Below are positions 51,141 to 59,887 of a stretch of 64,000 nt of DNA, in pieces; positions within the stretch are counted from its first letter, which is position 1, and each line of letters opens with the position of its first letter. Source of the stretch: CBDVBD01 sp965372135 (GTDB lineage Bacteria; Electryoneota; RPQS01; CBDVBD01); assembly GCA_965372135.1 (NCBI GenBank), contig CBDVBD010000001.1:9109-73108 (forward strand), in the 5' to 3' direction. A model generated the notes under the pieces. It did no database searches and was not told where the DNA came from. It saw nothing but the letters and a program-made list of their open reading frames with translations. The translations under genes and the position numbers were made by a program.

Positions 51141-53516
51141 GTGTTTAAGAATTATTTGATTATTGCCTATCGTAATTTGGTTCGTAACAAGCTGTATTCC
51201 ATTATCAGTATTGCTGGATTGGCGATTGGATTGGCAGGCTGTCTGCTGATTATCGGTTTTGTCAATCACGAACTTAACTTTGAGAACTTCCACCAGAACA
51301 AAGATCGCATCTTCCGTGTCGCTGGGATCTTCTCAGTCGGAAATGCCAGCATACCGATGGCGAATATCCAGTCTTCACTCGGTCCAGCTTTGCAAGAGGA
51401 ATTTCCGGAAGTGGAACAAATGGTCAGATTCCGGGCAAAACCCATTACCCGCATCACAATTGAAAACCGGGATATTGTCCTGGATGACAACATGGTTGCT
51501 GCTGAACCAGCGCTGTTGAATATTTTTACTCTGCCCTTAAAAGAAGGAAATCCCCAAACCGCCTTAAACGCACCGTTTACCATCATTATTTCTGAAGAAA
51601 TCAGTAATAAGTATTTCGGCAGCCAAAGCCCCATCGGGCAAACCTTGACCATCCAGGATGAAATGGAATTTGAAATCACCGGCGTGATGAAAAAACTTCC
51701 CACTAACACACAAATGCACAGTAACTTCATCTGTTCCTATTCCACCTTAGAAAAAATTGGGGAAGAAGTGAAATCTTGGTACAATATCTTAACCGATTAC
51801 ACCTATGTATTGCTGCACGAAAACGTTGATCCGGCAACTGTTGAAGAGAAAATACCCGCCTTATTGGAAAAACACGCCGCTGATGAAGCGCCGAATTTCC
51901 AAGTCTTTCTGCAGCCGTTGGAACGAATATATCTCCACTCGAAGTTAAGTCATGAACTATCTCCCCGTGGAAACCTGAATATCATCTATCTCTTTTCCGG
52001 CATAGCGGCGGTAATCTTAATTATCGCCTGCATCAATTTCATCAACCTCGCCACCGCCAGAACCTCCCATCGAATGAAGGAAGTCGGAGTACGCAAAGTC
52101 CTGGGCGCCTATCGCCACCAATTAATCAAACAGTTCCTCAGCGAATCCGTGCTTATCACCATTATTTCCATGCTGTTGGGAATAATCTTATTCGAACTCG
52201 CCTTACCGCATCTGACGACATTTTTAGGGCGTGATCTCACCATTAACATCTACCAAGACCCGGTAATTCTAACAGCAATTGCGGCAATGATTATCGTAGT
52301 CGGTGTTCTTTCCGGTAGCTATCCGGCGTTGATAATCTCCAAATTCAACCCGTATGTGGTCTTGCGAGGCGGCATCACCAAACGAACCTCAAAATCAACC
52401 TTAAGACGGATTTTAGTGGTGGTACAGTTCACCATGGCAATCGTTCTGATCTGCTGTACATTGACCATCTTTAAACAAATTAACTATGCTTTAACAACAG
52501 ATTTGGGTTTCGATAAAGAGGACATCCTGCTGCTAAATCTCGATGAAGAATTGACCGCGGAAAAGAGCCAGCTAATCAAAAGTGAAATCCTGCAGAAAAC
52601 TAATGCTATCAATGCGTCTATTGTTGCCAACGCACCCGCGGGATTTGGAATTACACTCACCACCGTGATTCCGGAAAATAAACCGGACGAGGAAACTAAA
52701 TTCATACACCTAAATAATGTTGATCAGGATTTCCTAAACACCTTTGGTATCGAACTGGTTAGCGGTCGGTTCTTTTCGGAGGAATACCCGTCGGAACTTA
52801 CTAATGCGATCGTGATTAATGAAACCGCGGTCAAAGAATTCGAAATTGAAAACCCAATTGGATTCAAATTTATGCGAAGCGAGGATGAATATACGGTGAT
52901 TGGCGTGATAAAAGATTACCACACCCAGACCCTGCATGATCGTATCCCCTCCTATGCACTATTCTATGCACCCCAATATCACCGCTTGCTGACCGTGAAA
53001 CTGCCTCCGGAGAATCAAGCGGAAATCATAGCCGATATCGAACAGGTGTGGAGTACCATCCTTCCCGAACATCCCTTTGAATACCAATTTCTGGAGGGCA
53101 TGATTCGTGAATCCTATAAAGAAGATCAGAGAATCGGCACACTTTTCATCATGTTCTCCCTGCTGGCGATCTTCGTAGCATGCCTGGGATTGTTCGGTCT
53201 GGCAGCCTTTGCTGGTGAGCAGCGCACCAAGGAAATCGGTATTCGCAAAGTCCTGGGTGCTACCGTGTCGAACATCATTGGATTGCTGTCCAAAGAATTT
53301 CTGTTTTTAGTTGCGATTGCGAATGTTATCGCAATCCCGATTGCTTTTTATGTCATGAGTAAATGGCTGGAAAATTTTGCATATCGTACGGAAATTAGCT
53401 GGGTGATCTTTTTCTTAGCAGCATTCTTGGCGTTGATGATTGCCTTGATAGCCATAAGCTTCCAAGCTGTCAAAGCAGCTGTTACTAATCCAATTGAATC
53501 TTTGAGATATGAATAG
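51141..53516 (+). CDS. ABC permease 9, FtsX/MacB fold
   Basis: 791 residues from GTG 51141 behind AAGGAGTCGAGC, 18 bases after permease 8. TM1 SIISIAGLAIGLAGCLLII, coupling motifs KEVGVRKVLGA (from 313) and KEIGIRKVLGA (from 697), tail TNPIESLRYE. Its last ~50 codons before the tail are nearly identical at DNA level to permease 10 (53265-53422 against 55716-55873), although the rest of the two genes differs widely. Recent gene conversion or unequal crossing-over is likely. Confidence 0.9.
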   Translation: MFKNYLIIAYRNLVRNKLYSIISIAGLAIGLAGCLLIIGFVNHELNFENFHQNKDRIFRVAGIFSVGNASIPMANIQSSLGPALQEEFPEVEQMVRFRAKPITRITIENRDIVLDDNMVAAEPALLNIFTLPLKEGNPQTALNAPFTIIISEEISNKYFGSQSPIGQTLTIQDEMEFEITGVMKKLPTNTQMHSNFICSYSTLEKIGEEVKSWYNILTDYTYVLLHENVDPATVEEKIPALLEKHAADEAPNFQVFLQPLERIYLHSKLSHELSPRGNLNIIYLFSGIAAVILIIACINFINLATARTSHRMKEVGVRKVLGAYRHQLIKQFLSESVLITIISMLLGIILFELALPHLTTFLGRDLTINIYQDPVILTAIAAMIIVVGVLSGSYPALIISKFNPYVVLRGGITKRTSKSTLRRILVVVQFTMAIVLICCTLTIFKQINYALTTDLGFDKEDILLLNLDEELTAEKSQLIKSEILQKTNAINASIVANAPAGFGITLTTVIPENKPDEETKFIHLNNVDQDFLNTFGIELVSGRFFSEEYPSELTNAIVINETAVKEFEIENPIGFKFMRSEDEYTVIGVIKDYHTQTLHDRIPSYALFYAPQYHRLLTVKLPPENQAEIIADIEQVWSTILPEHPFEYQFLEGMIRESYKEDQRIGTLFIMFSLLAIFVACLGLFGLAAFAGEQRTKEIGIRKVLGATVSNIIGLLSKEFLFLVAIANVIAIPIAFYVMSKWLENFAYRTEISWVIFFLAAFLALMIALIAISFQAVKAAVTNPIESLRYE

Positions 53517-53552
53517 TCTCGAACATTGGGGATAAAATTCTAAGGTTTAACC

Positions 53553-55967
53553 ATGATTCAAAATTATTTAAAAGTCATAGTTCGCAATATCCTCAGATAT
53601 AAAGGATATTCCTTCATTAATATTTTCGGCTTGACCATAGGCATAGTCTGTTTTGTCTTGATTGCACTGTTTGTACAGGACGAATTGAGCTATGACCGTT
53701 ACCACCAGAAAGCAGACCGGATTTACAAAGTCGGCATTTCAGCGTTAGTGAATGACAGCGAAATTCATGGCAACCTGGCAAGTGCACCATTCGCCTTTAC
53801 ACTTCTCGAGGAATTTCCGGAAGTCGAAGCGGTCACCCGTATTCGAAACTTCGGATTTCCCGTGATACGATATGACAATAAAGCCTTCAGTGAAGAGCGA
53901 TGGTTTTATGCCGACTCGACATTTTTCGATGTGTTCACTGTGCCATTCCTACAGGGAGATCCAAACACTGCACTTACACAACCACTTTCAGTAGTATTAT
54001 CCCGCTCCATGGCGGAGAAATATTTCGGTGATGAAGATCCCATGGGAAAAATCCTGAATTCGGACAATCGGACGGATTTTTTAGTGACCGGTGTTTTTGA
54101 GGATGTTCCTCACAATTCCCACGTTCATTATGATTTCCTGGCATCTATGTGCTCAGTGGAGGACAGCCGAAATCAAAGGTGGCTCAGTAACAATTATCAC
54201 ACCTACTTTGTATTGAATGGGGCAGCGTCGACAGAGGAATTTGAAGTAAAAATACAAACATTAGCCGATAAATATGTTTTTCCAATAGCTACACAAATCT
54301 TTGGAACTTCAGTTGATCAGTTGTTTGCAGAGGGAGGATATTTTAGGTACCTAATGCAACCGGTTACCGATATCCATCTCTATTCACACCTGGAATATGA
54401 ACTCGAACCGAACAGCGATATCCGCTATGTGTATATATTTTCAATTATCGCCATTGCAATTCTACTCATCGCTTGCGTCAACTTCGTGAATTTAGCAACC
54501 GCTAGATCAGCTAGGAGGGCTAAAGAAATTGGGATACGGAAGACCGTGGGATCGAGCCGTTTTCAATTGATCCGGCAATTCCTGGCGGAAACCATTGCTA
54601 TGAGTTTCGTAGCAGTTTTATTGGCACTACCAATAATTGAAATATTACTGCCCCAATTTAACTCTTTAACTGGGAAACACCTTAGTCTTTCGTACCTGCA
54701 AAATCTCCAAACCATTCCAATTCTCCTTGGGATCACCCTGCTGGTGGGAATCATTGCCGGCACCTATCCTGCGCTATATATGGCATCGTTCGATCCTGTG
54801 CGAGTCATGAAGGGTGAATCAATTGGAAACCAGAGAAAATCCAGACTGCGGAGCGTGCTGGTGGTTTTCCAATTTGCAGTTTCCATAGCCCTTATAATCG
54901 GGACTATTTCGGTGTACCGGCAATTAGAATTCATTCAAAATGTGAAGTTAGGTTTTCAGCGGGAGCAGGTAGTTATAATTAAAAAAACTGATGATCTTGG
55001 AGCACAGATTGATCCTTTTATGCAAGAATTGCTAAGTGTTCCAGGAGTGGTTAGTGTGTCCAAGAGTGGGAACCTAATGGGGACCTACTTTGGCGATAAT
55101 CTTTATCGATCGAGTGTTGCCCCAAAGGAGGATAATCAGATTACACGGAGAGTATGGACCGATAGAAATTTCGCTGATACCTATCGGATGAAAATGGTAC
55201 AGGGGAGTTATTTTTCCGAAGAATTTACCGGGCATCAGGATAAGATAGTAATTAATCAGTCAGCGGTTTCAGCTTTCGGATTGACCGATCCGATTGGGCA
55301 AAAGCTTGTCGATACGGACACGGATCAAAACGAATTCACAATTATAGGGGTAGTGGAAGATTTTCACTTCGAGTCCCTGCAATTCCAGATAAAACCACTT
55401 TTGATCCATCCATTGGCGTCCGATGACATTGCGAAATTCACTTCGGTGCTCATTGAGCCCGGAAAAATTAGGACTATGTTATCTTCTTTCCAGGATATCT
55501 GGCATAAATACGCCCTGAATCAGGCGTTCGAATACGAGTTTTTCGACGAACGTTTCGCGAAATTATATCTTACGGAAGAAAAAACTGGACAAATTCTAAT
55601 GGTGTTTACAATCATCGCTATTTTTATAGCCAGTTTGGGCTTATTCGGTTTAGCCGCATTCATTACACAGCAACGCACCAAGGAAATCGGCATTCGGAAA
55701 ATACTTGGTGCCAGCGTGTCAAATATCATTGGATTGCTGTCCAAAGAATTTCTGATTTTAGTTGCGATTGCGAATGTCATCGCAATCCCGATTGCCTATT
55801 ACGTTATGAGTAAATGGCTGGAAAATTTCGCATATCGTATGGAAATTAGCTGGGTGATCTTTTTCATGGCAGCGGTTCTTGCATTAATAATTGCCATGAT
55901 ATCGGTTAGCATCCAAGCCATCAAAGCCGCTGTCGCAAATCCGGTAGATTCACTGAGATATGAATAA
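53553..55967 (+). CDS. ABC permease 10, FtsX/MacB fold
   Basis: 804 residues from ATG 53553, 36 bases after permease 9; the SD is weak (TAAGG). TM1 SFINIFGLTIGIVCFVLIA, coupling motifs KEIGIRKTVGS (from 324) and KEIGIRKILGA (from 710), tail ANPVDSLRYE. The first periplasmic domain is among the longest. Last intact permease of the array; its 3' end carries the tract shared with permease 9. Confidence 0.9.
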   Translation: MIQNYLKVIVRNILRYKGYSFINIFGLTIGIVCFVLIALFVQDELSYDRYHQKADRIYKVGISALVNDSEIHGNLASAPFAFTLLEEFPEVEAVTRIRNFGFPVIRYDNKAFSEERWFYADSTFFDVFTVPFLQGDPNTALTQPLSVVLSRSMAEKYFGDEDPMGKILNSDNRTDFLVTGVFEDVPHNSHVHYDFLASMCSVEDSRNQRWLSNNYHTYFVLNGAASTEEFEVKIQTLADKYVFPIATQIFGTSVDQLFAEGGYFRYLMQPVTDIHLYSHLEYELEPNSDIRYVYIFSIIAIAILLIACVNFVNLATARSARRAKEIGIRKTVGSSRFQLIRQFLAETIAMSFVAVLLALPIIEILLPQFNSLTGKHLSLSYLQNLQTIPILLGITLLVGIIAGTYPALYMASFDPVRVMKGESIGNQRKSRLRSVLVVFQFAVSIALIIGTISVYRQLEFIQNVKLGFQREQVVIIKKTDDLGAQIDPFMQELLSVPGVVSVSKSGNLMGTYFGDNLYRSSVAPKEDNQITRRVWTDRNFADTYRMKMVQGSYFSEEFTGHQDKIVINQSAVSAFGLTDPIGQKLVDTDTDQNEFTIIGVVEDFHFESLQFQIKPLLIHPLASDDIAKFTSVLIEPGKIRTMLSSFQDIWHKYALNQAFEYEFFDERFAKLYLTEEKTGQILMVFTIIAIFIASLGLFGLAAFITQQRTKEIGIRKILGASVSNIIGLLSKEFLILVAIANVIAIPIAYYVMSKWLENFAYRMEISWVIFFMAAVLALIIAMISVSIQAIKAAVANPVDSLRYE

Positions 55968-55988
55968 ACTTAATTAAAGGTGAACATC

Positions 55989-56267
55989 ATGAGAGAAGTC
56001 GTCATTCAAATTCCTACAATCGAAGCGGAACAGAATATTGAAATCGATGTCAAAATCAACGGCAGAAAACGCACCATCAAGTACCGGGTAGAAATAATAG
56101 ACTGGGAAGGCGATGAGCCTACCACTGAAACCAGACTGGAAACTATCCGTAGCGTAATCCGGGAACGTGACCGCGACTGGGAACTGATCCAAATCGGTGC
56201 ACCAATTAAGGACAGTGTCCCGATTATGTTCCGGAAACGAATGAAAAACAACCATCACAATAATTAA
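55989..56267 (+). CDS. Small soluble protein of unknown function at the end of the permease array
   Basis: 92 residues from ATG 55989, behind AAAGGTGA. No signal peptide or membrane segment. The first half is beta-rich and charged (EQNIEIDVKINGRKRTIKY, RVEIIDWEGDEP). The second half is helical and then basic (RSVIRERDRDWELIQIGAP, MFRKRMKNNHHNN). Codon use and phase look genuine, and it follows permease 10 by 21 bases, so it is probably in the same transcript. No family recognised. A cytoplasmic accessory or regulatory factor for the transporter is a guess from position only. Confidence 0.6.
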   Translation: MREVVIQIPTIEAEQNIEIDVKINGRKRTIKYRVEIIDWEGDEPTTETRLETIRSVIRERDRDWELIQIGAPIKDSVPIMFRKRMKNNHHNN

Positions 56268-56321
56268 TTGGCATTATGTGCCACCGTAACCGATTCCGTG
56301 GATTCCCTAAGATACGAATAA
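56268..56321 (+). pseudogene. Orphan permease C-terminal tail
   Basis: The frame ending TAA 56319-56321 reads LALCATVTDSVDSLRYE, matching the last residues of permease 10 (KAAVANPVDSLRYE) at about nine of fourteen positions. Upstream it runs into a stop at 56265-56267. It is a 3' scar of a lost permease copy, displaced to the far side of the 92-residue gene. Confidence 0.6.
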
Positions 56322-56364
56322 AATATGAATAATAACGAAATAGCCTGATCTGTAAGGTCGCAGA

Positions 56365-56398
56365 AAAATCCCGTGCCGGATGTTCGGCAGGGGATTTT
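56365..56398 (+). terminator. Rho-independent terminator closing the ABC cluster
   Basis: AAAATCCC (56365-56372) and TGCCG (56374-56378) pair with CGGCA (56385-56389) and GGGATTTT (56391-56398), with one G/G mismatch and a 6-base loop. The A-rich 5' and T-rich 3' flanks make it usable in both directions. Confidence 0.75.
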
Positions 56399-56420
56399 AA
56401 TTTCCGCCCCTTTTTACTTG

Positions 56421-56448
56421 ATTTTCTCGTCTGATACCTTATATTATT
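56421..56448 (+). promoter_or_regulatory. Possible sigma-70 promoter of the secreted M28 peptidase
   Basis: TTGATT, a 16-base spacer, then TATATT about 40 bases before the ATG at 56487, directly after the terminator. Moderate match only. Confidence 0.4.
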
Positions 56449-56486
56449 GTTACCATGACTTCTTAATCCAAATTCGAGGTGTGACA

Positions 56487-59072
56487 ATGAGGAAATCATT
56501 ACCATCCGGAACAGTAAGTCTATGTTTTCTATTGATGTTTCTCACCTTCCCCGGTATAGACCTCCAAGCCGATCCTCAACCACTACCCGCCGATCCGAAT
56601 ATTCTCAGTCTGGTGAACCAGTTAAGCGCTGATTCATTATTGGAAAATGTCACTACGCTTGTCAATTTCCACACTCGGCACACCTATTCGGACACCGTAT
56701 CCTCAAACCGCGGCATTGGTGCCGCCCGCACCTGGACCCGGGCGAAATTCGATTTATGGGGCACCTCCACTGAATTTTTCCCCTGGACCTCCTATTTTGG
56801 CGGACACCTATTTAATTGTTACAACGTACACGCCACCGTGAACGGAAATGCCGGAGATATTCCCGGCATAATCCTCGGTGGACACCTGGATTCGCGTGGG
56901 GCTTCAGGCTCCGATACCTCCGTCTTCGCACCCGGCGCAGATGACGACGGCAGTTCGGTGGCAGCCATGCTTGAAATGAATCGCGTCCTGGCAGGTACCA
57001 ACTTGGATAACATCATTACATTATCCGCCTTCGCCGGTGAGGAACAAGGACTGCTGGGCGCTCATGCCTATGCCCAATCATTACAAAATTCCGGTGCCGA
57101 TCTCACCGCCATGCTTAACATGGATATGATCGGACACATCGTTCACCCAAGCGGCTTAACGGATTCCACCACCCTGCGTTGCTTTTCCGGACCACCCCAG
57201 GGATCATCCTCCCGCCAGTTAGCCCGGTACGTGAAATGGGTCGGGGAAGCCTATTCCGATGGATTGACCGTCACCCTGATCAATGCCTTGGATCGTCCTG
57301 GTCGCAGCGGTGACCACGTCGCATTCTACAACCGCGGCTTCCCGTCGGTACGTATCATGGAAACCGCCGAAGACGTCGCATTTCAACACGGTCCCAACGA
57401 CATCCCCGAAAATATGTCATTCTCCTATGCCCGGAAAATCTGCCGGCTTGTCCTTGGTGTAACCACAGTTTTGGCATTAACTGAATCACAGCCGCCGGCG
57501 CCGGAAGTGATCAATGGTGGTGATGGCGAAACCTTGATAGTATCCTGGTCGGATTCCTTGACCCCACCTCCCGGAGGAGTTATTCGCATCGCGTATCGAA
57601 TAACGGATGAGTTGAACTGGGAGGATATCCTGACCACTTCCGATCCTCCCCCTTACGTAATTTCCGGATTGACCGAATATCAAGAATACGGCATCAGCAT
57701 TTCCGTATCGAATCAGGACGGACTGCCATCACCATTCAGCGGTGAAACCAACGGCACACCAATTGGAGCTGTGCCCCCGGATAACTTCGAAACCACATCC
57801 ACGCCCAACAATGTACACCTGCAATGGACACCCCGACCCGAACAAAATACTCAGGATTACCTCATCGAACGCACCATTCCCGGCGGGCAATTCGCCCAAA
57901 TAACCACCATAACTCATCCTGATTCGGAATGGTTCGACACCGACCTGGAAATCGGACAGTTGTATCTGTACCGTGTAAGAACCCGTACCACAGAACAAAT
58001 TGTTGGAGAACCGACCCCCATTCAGGAAGGTCGCTTGGCATCACATCACCTGGGAATCCTGGTGATAGATGCCACTCCCGATGGTGCAGGTGCCCCCAGT
58101 TTTCCCGGTGATGAGGAGGTTGACCAGTTCTACGATTCCCTGCTGGCAGCTTTCGAAGTTTCGGATAACTGGGATCGACGAGACAGCATCAATGCCAATG
58201 TGACCATTTCCGATGCCGACTTGGCACCCTATTCCCACGTCTTCGTACACATCGACGCTATGAATACAACCATTGCTGAAGATACCACTGCGTTTCGTAA
58301 GTTCCTGGCGAATTGGGGGAGAATTATGATCTCGGGTTGGAGGTTGTCGAATGTGTTAGCAGGAAGAACCGGCTACAATCACGGGTTCCATCCCGGCGAC
58401 TTTATGTATGATATATACGGAATCGATTCCATCCGAGTCACTCCACTGCCTGAGATGGAATTTGTCGGAACCTCGGGATCGAGCGGTTATCCCAACCTGG
58501 ATTTCGATTCGGCACGATTCCCGGTATGGCAGGGGGGACTTCTCCTGATAGATGCGATATGGACAGAAACCTTCCCCGGCGACGTGGATGTGATTGCCAC
58601 GTTCTTGGCAAATTCAGGTGCTTCCTATCCTCATCATGGACGAAACATCGGACTTCGTGGAGGAAGCGCCAACCCTTCCTGGATCCTCATGGATGTCCCG
58701 GTATTTTACATGACAACTGCTTCGGCGTATAATTTCCTGAACCATGCTTTAAGTGACCTTGATGCGCCAATGGTTTATGTGGACGATCCGGGAGTGGAGG
58801 TTACACCCCTTAGATTCCAATTAGCCAATCCATACCCCAATCCATTCAACGCCATAACCATATTCTCTTATATCTTACCCCTATCCGGCAATGCTTCTTT
58901 GACAGTCTATGATATCCAAGGTAGGCGTGTGGCGGCTTTATCCAGCGGTTGGCACCAGGGTGGTGCATATCGGGTATCTTTCGATGCTGCAGATTTATCC
59001 AGCGGCATATATTTCGCAGTACTCAGTGCAGGAGGATTACAACAAACCCAAAAAATCCTGTTGTTGAAATAG
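56487..59072 (+). CDS. Secreted M28-family peptidase with FN3-like domains and C-terminal sorting signal
   Basis: 861 residues from ATG 56487 (GAGGTGTGAC upstream; the frame is open further left but lies in the terminator region). Signal peptide ends near LQA-DPQ. The M28 domain (~40-375) has H133 in GGHLDSRG, the Asp run 152-154 in GADDDGSS, E185/E186 in FAGEEQG and D213 in LNMDMIGH. Two FN3-like domains follow (~378-470 and ~470-560), then a ~200-residue uncharacterised region. The last ~85 residues carry FQLANPYPNPFNAIT … GIYFAVLSAG, a type-A sorting domain of T9SS-like secretion in FCB bacteria. Likely a surface or extracellular aminopeptidase. Confidence 0.9.
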   Translation: MRKSLPSGTVSLCFLLMFLTFPGIDLQADPQPLPADPNILSLVNQLSADSLLENVTTLVNFHTRHTYSDTVSSNRGIGAARTWTRAKFDLWGTSTEFFPWTSYFGGHLFNCYNVHATVNGNAGDIPGIILGGHLDSRGASGSDTSVFAPGADDDGSSVAAMLEMNRVLAGTNLDNIITLSAFAGEEQGLLGAHAYAQSLQNSGADLTAMLNMDMIGHIVHPSGLTDSTTLRCFSGPPQGSSSRQLARYVKWVGEAYSDGLTVTLINALDRPGRSGDHVAFYNRGFPSVRIMETAEDVAFQHGPNDIPENMSFSYARKICRLVLGVTTVLALTESQPPAPEVINGGDGETLIVSWSDSLTPPPGGVIRIAYRITDELNWEDILTTSDPPPYVISGLTEYQEYGISISVSNQDGLPSPFSGETNGTPIGAVPPDNFETTSTPNNVHLQWTPRPEQNTQDYLIERTIPGGQFAQITTITHPDSEWFDTDLEIGQLYLYRVRTRTTEQIVGEPTPIQEGRLASHHLGILVIDATPDGAGAPSFPGDEEVDQFYDSLLAAFEVSDNWDRRDSINANVTISDADLAPYSHVFVHIDAMNTTIAEDTTAFRKFLANWGRIMISGWRLSNVLAGRTGYNHGFHPGDFMYDIYGIDSIRVTPLPEMEFVGTSGSSGYPNLDFDSARFPVWQGGLLLIDAIWTETFPGDVDVIATFLANSGASYPHHGRNIGLRGGSANPSWILMDVPVFYMTTASAYNFLNHALSDLDAPMVYVDDPGVEVTPLRFQLANPYPNPFNAITIFSYILPLSGNASLTVYDIQGRRVAALSSGWHQGGAYRVSFDAADLSSGIYFAVLSAGGLQQTQKILLLK

Positions 59073-59097
59073 CCGCCAGACACAATATCATCACAAA

Positions 59098-59129
59098 AAA
59101 GGGCTTACGAATCAAATCGTAAGCCCTTT
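59098..59129. terminator. Bidirectional terminator between convergent genes
   Basis: AAAGGGCTTACGA (59098-59110) is perfectly inverted as TCGTAAGCCCTTT (59117-59129) around a 6-base loop. It lies between the M28 peptidase (+) and the response regulator (-), with A and T flanks on both sides. Confidence 0.75.
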
Positions 59130-59182
59130 CACACTTGCTCACGCTAGTCCGCCCACTGGCAAATCATTCCCGTTTTTCAATC

Positions 59183-59252
59183 TGTCATCCATACACCCCT
59201 ATCTGTCATCCCCATACTCCCCTTGTGTCATCCCCGCGAAGGCGGGGACCCA
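59183..59252. repeat. TGTCATCC repeats with a GC-rich palindrome
   Basis: TGTCATCC occurs at 59183, 59204 and 59226, 21 and 22 bases apart. The third copy runs into CCCCGC-GAAG-GCGGGG (59232-59247) followed by ACCCAG. This last unit has the GTCATCCCCGCGAAGGCGGG form of a dispersed hairpin repeat seen in many unrelated bacterial genomes (REP/MITE-like). Probably a small repetitive element that settled in a gap between convergent genes. Confidence 0.55.
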
Positions 59253-59317
59253 GTACAATTAGTCGGATTTCACCGAAATCCGATAAAACTTGATAACTTG
59301 TCAACTTGCTAACTTCT

Positions 59318-59794
59318 TCATACAAACGTCTTAACTATCTCCTGATGCAGCTTATCCAACTCCCCATACGCCGAATTGATTTGCCCGATTTTCTCCTGCA
59401 GCTTCTTGATTAACAACTGCTTTTCCATTCCGTTACGTATGATTAACAATAAATCATTATTATCCCACGGCTTCTCGATATATTGAAACAATCCTACTTC
59501 ATTAATCGCTTTGATCGCATTTTCCTTGTCCGCATACCCGGTTAGGATGACCCGCGGCACTTCCGGTCTGATATTTTTCACTTCCGCCAAAAACGAAATC
59601 CCGTCCATTTCCGGCATCAAATAGTCCGAGATCACCAAATCGAAATCGTTATTTTTCACATACTCCAACGCATCCATAGCCGATGTGAACGTCACCACAT
59701 TGTATTCGGTTTCCAGTCCTAAAAATGCATTGATGCTGGTCAACACCATATCCTCATCATCCACCACAATTACTGTTTGTTTGTCTTCCGCCAT
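59318..59794 (-). CDS. REC-domain response regulator with coiled-coil tail
   Basis: 158 residues from ATG 59794 (GAAAGG 8 bases upstream; ATG 59800 is too close to it). A single receiver domain (~8-125) has the DD pair in VIVVDDED, the phosphoacceptor Asp in LVISDYLMPEMDG and Lys in IEKPWDN. ILTGYADKENAIKAINE is typical of receivers found in front of HD-GYP or other output domains. Here only a ~30-residue heptad helix follows (LLIKKLQEKIGQINSAYGEL). With no output domain it must act through protein contacts. It has its own consensus promoter, and the cNMP-domain and carrier genes lie upstream on the same strand. Confidence 0.88.
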   Translation of the reverse strand: MAEDKQTVIVVDDEDMVLTSINAFLGLETEYNVVTFTSAMDALEYVKNNDFDLVISDYLMPEMDGISFLAEVKNIRPEVPRVILTGYADKENAIKAINEVGLFQYIEKPWDNNDLLLIIRNGMEKQLLIKKLQEKIGQINSAYGELDKLHQEIVKTFV

Positions 59795-59835
59795 TATCAT
59801 GACCTTTCTGTTAGCCTGGTTGAATTTTCATAGAC

Positions 59836-59864
59836 ATTATACTAAATAACATGATATTTGTCAA
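59836..59864 (-). promoter_or_regulatory. Consensus sigma-70 promoter of the REC-only regulator
   Basis: On the minus strand TTGACA (59864-59859), 17 bases, TATAAT (59841-59836): a perfect match to both hexamers and spacing. The start would be near 59829, about 35 bases before the ATG. Confidence 0.8.
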
Positions 59865-59887
59865 GTTTAATTTCCGGCGCATTGCAA

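Noticed and set aside
55974..56258. Antisense frame opposite the 92-residue gene
   Set aside because: No SD on that strand; the sense frame has one and follows operon direction.
56268..56283. Sigma-54 promoter (TGGCATTATGTGCC)
   Set aside because: GG-to-GC spacing is 10 rather than 12, and the site overlaps the orphan permease tail; it is a short inverted repeat.
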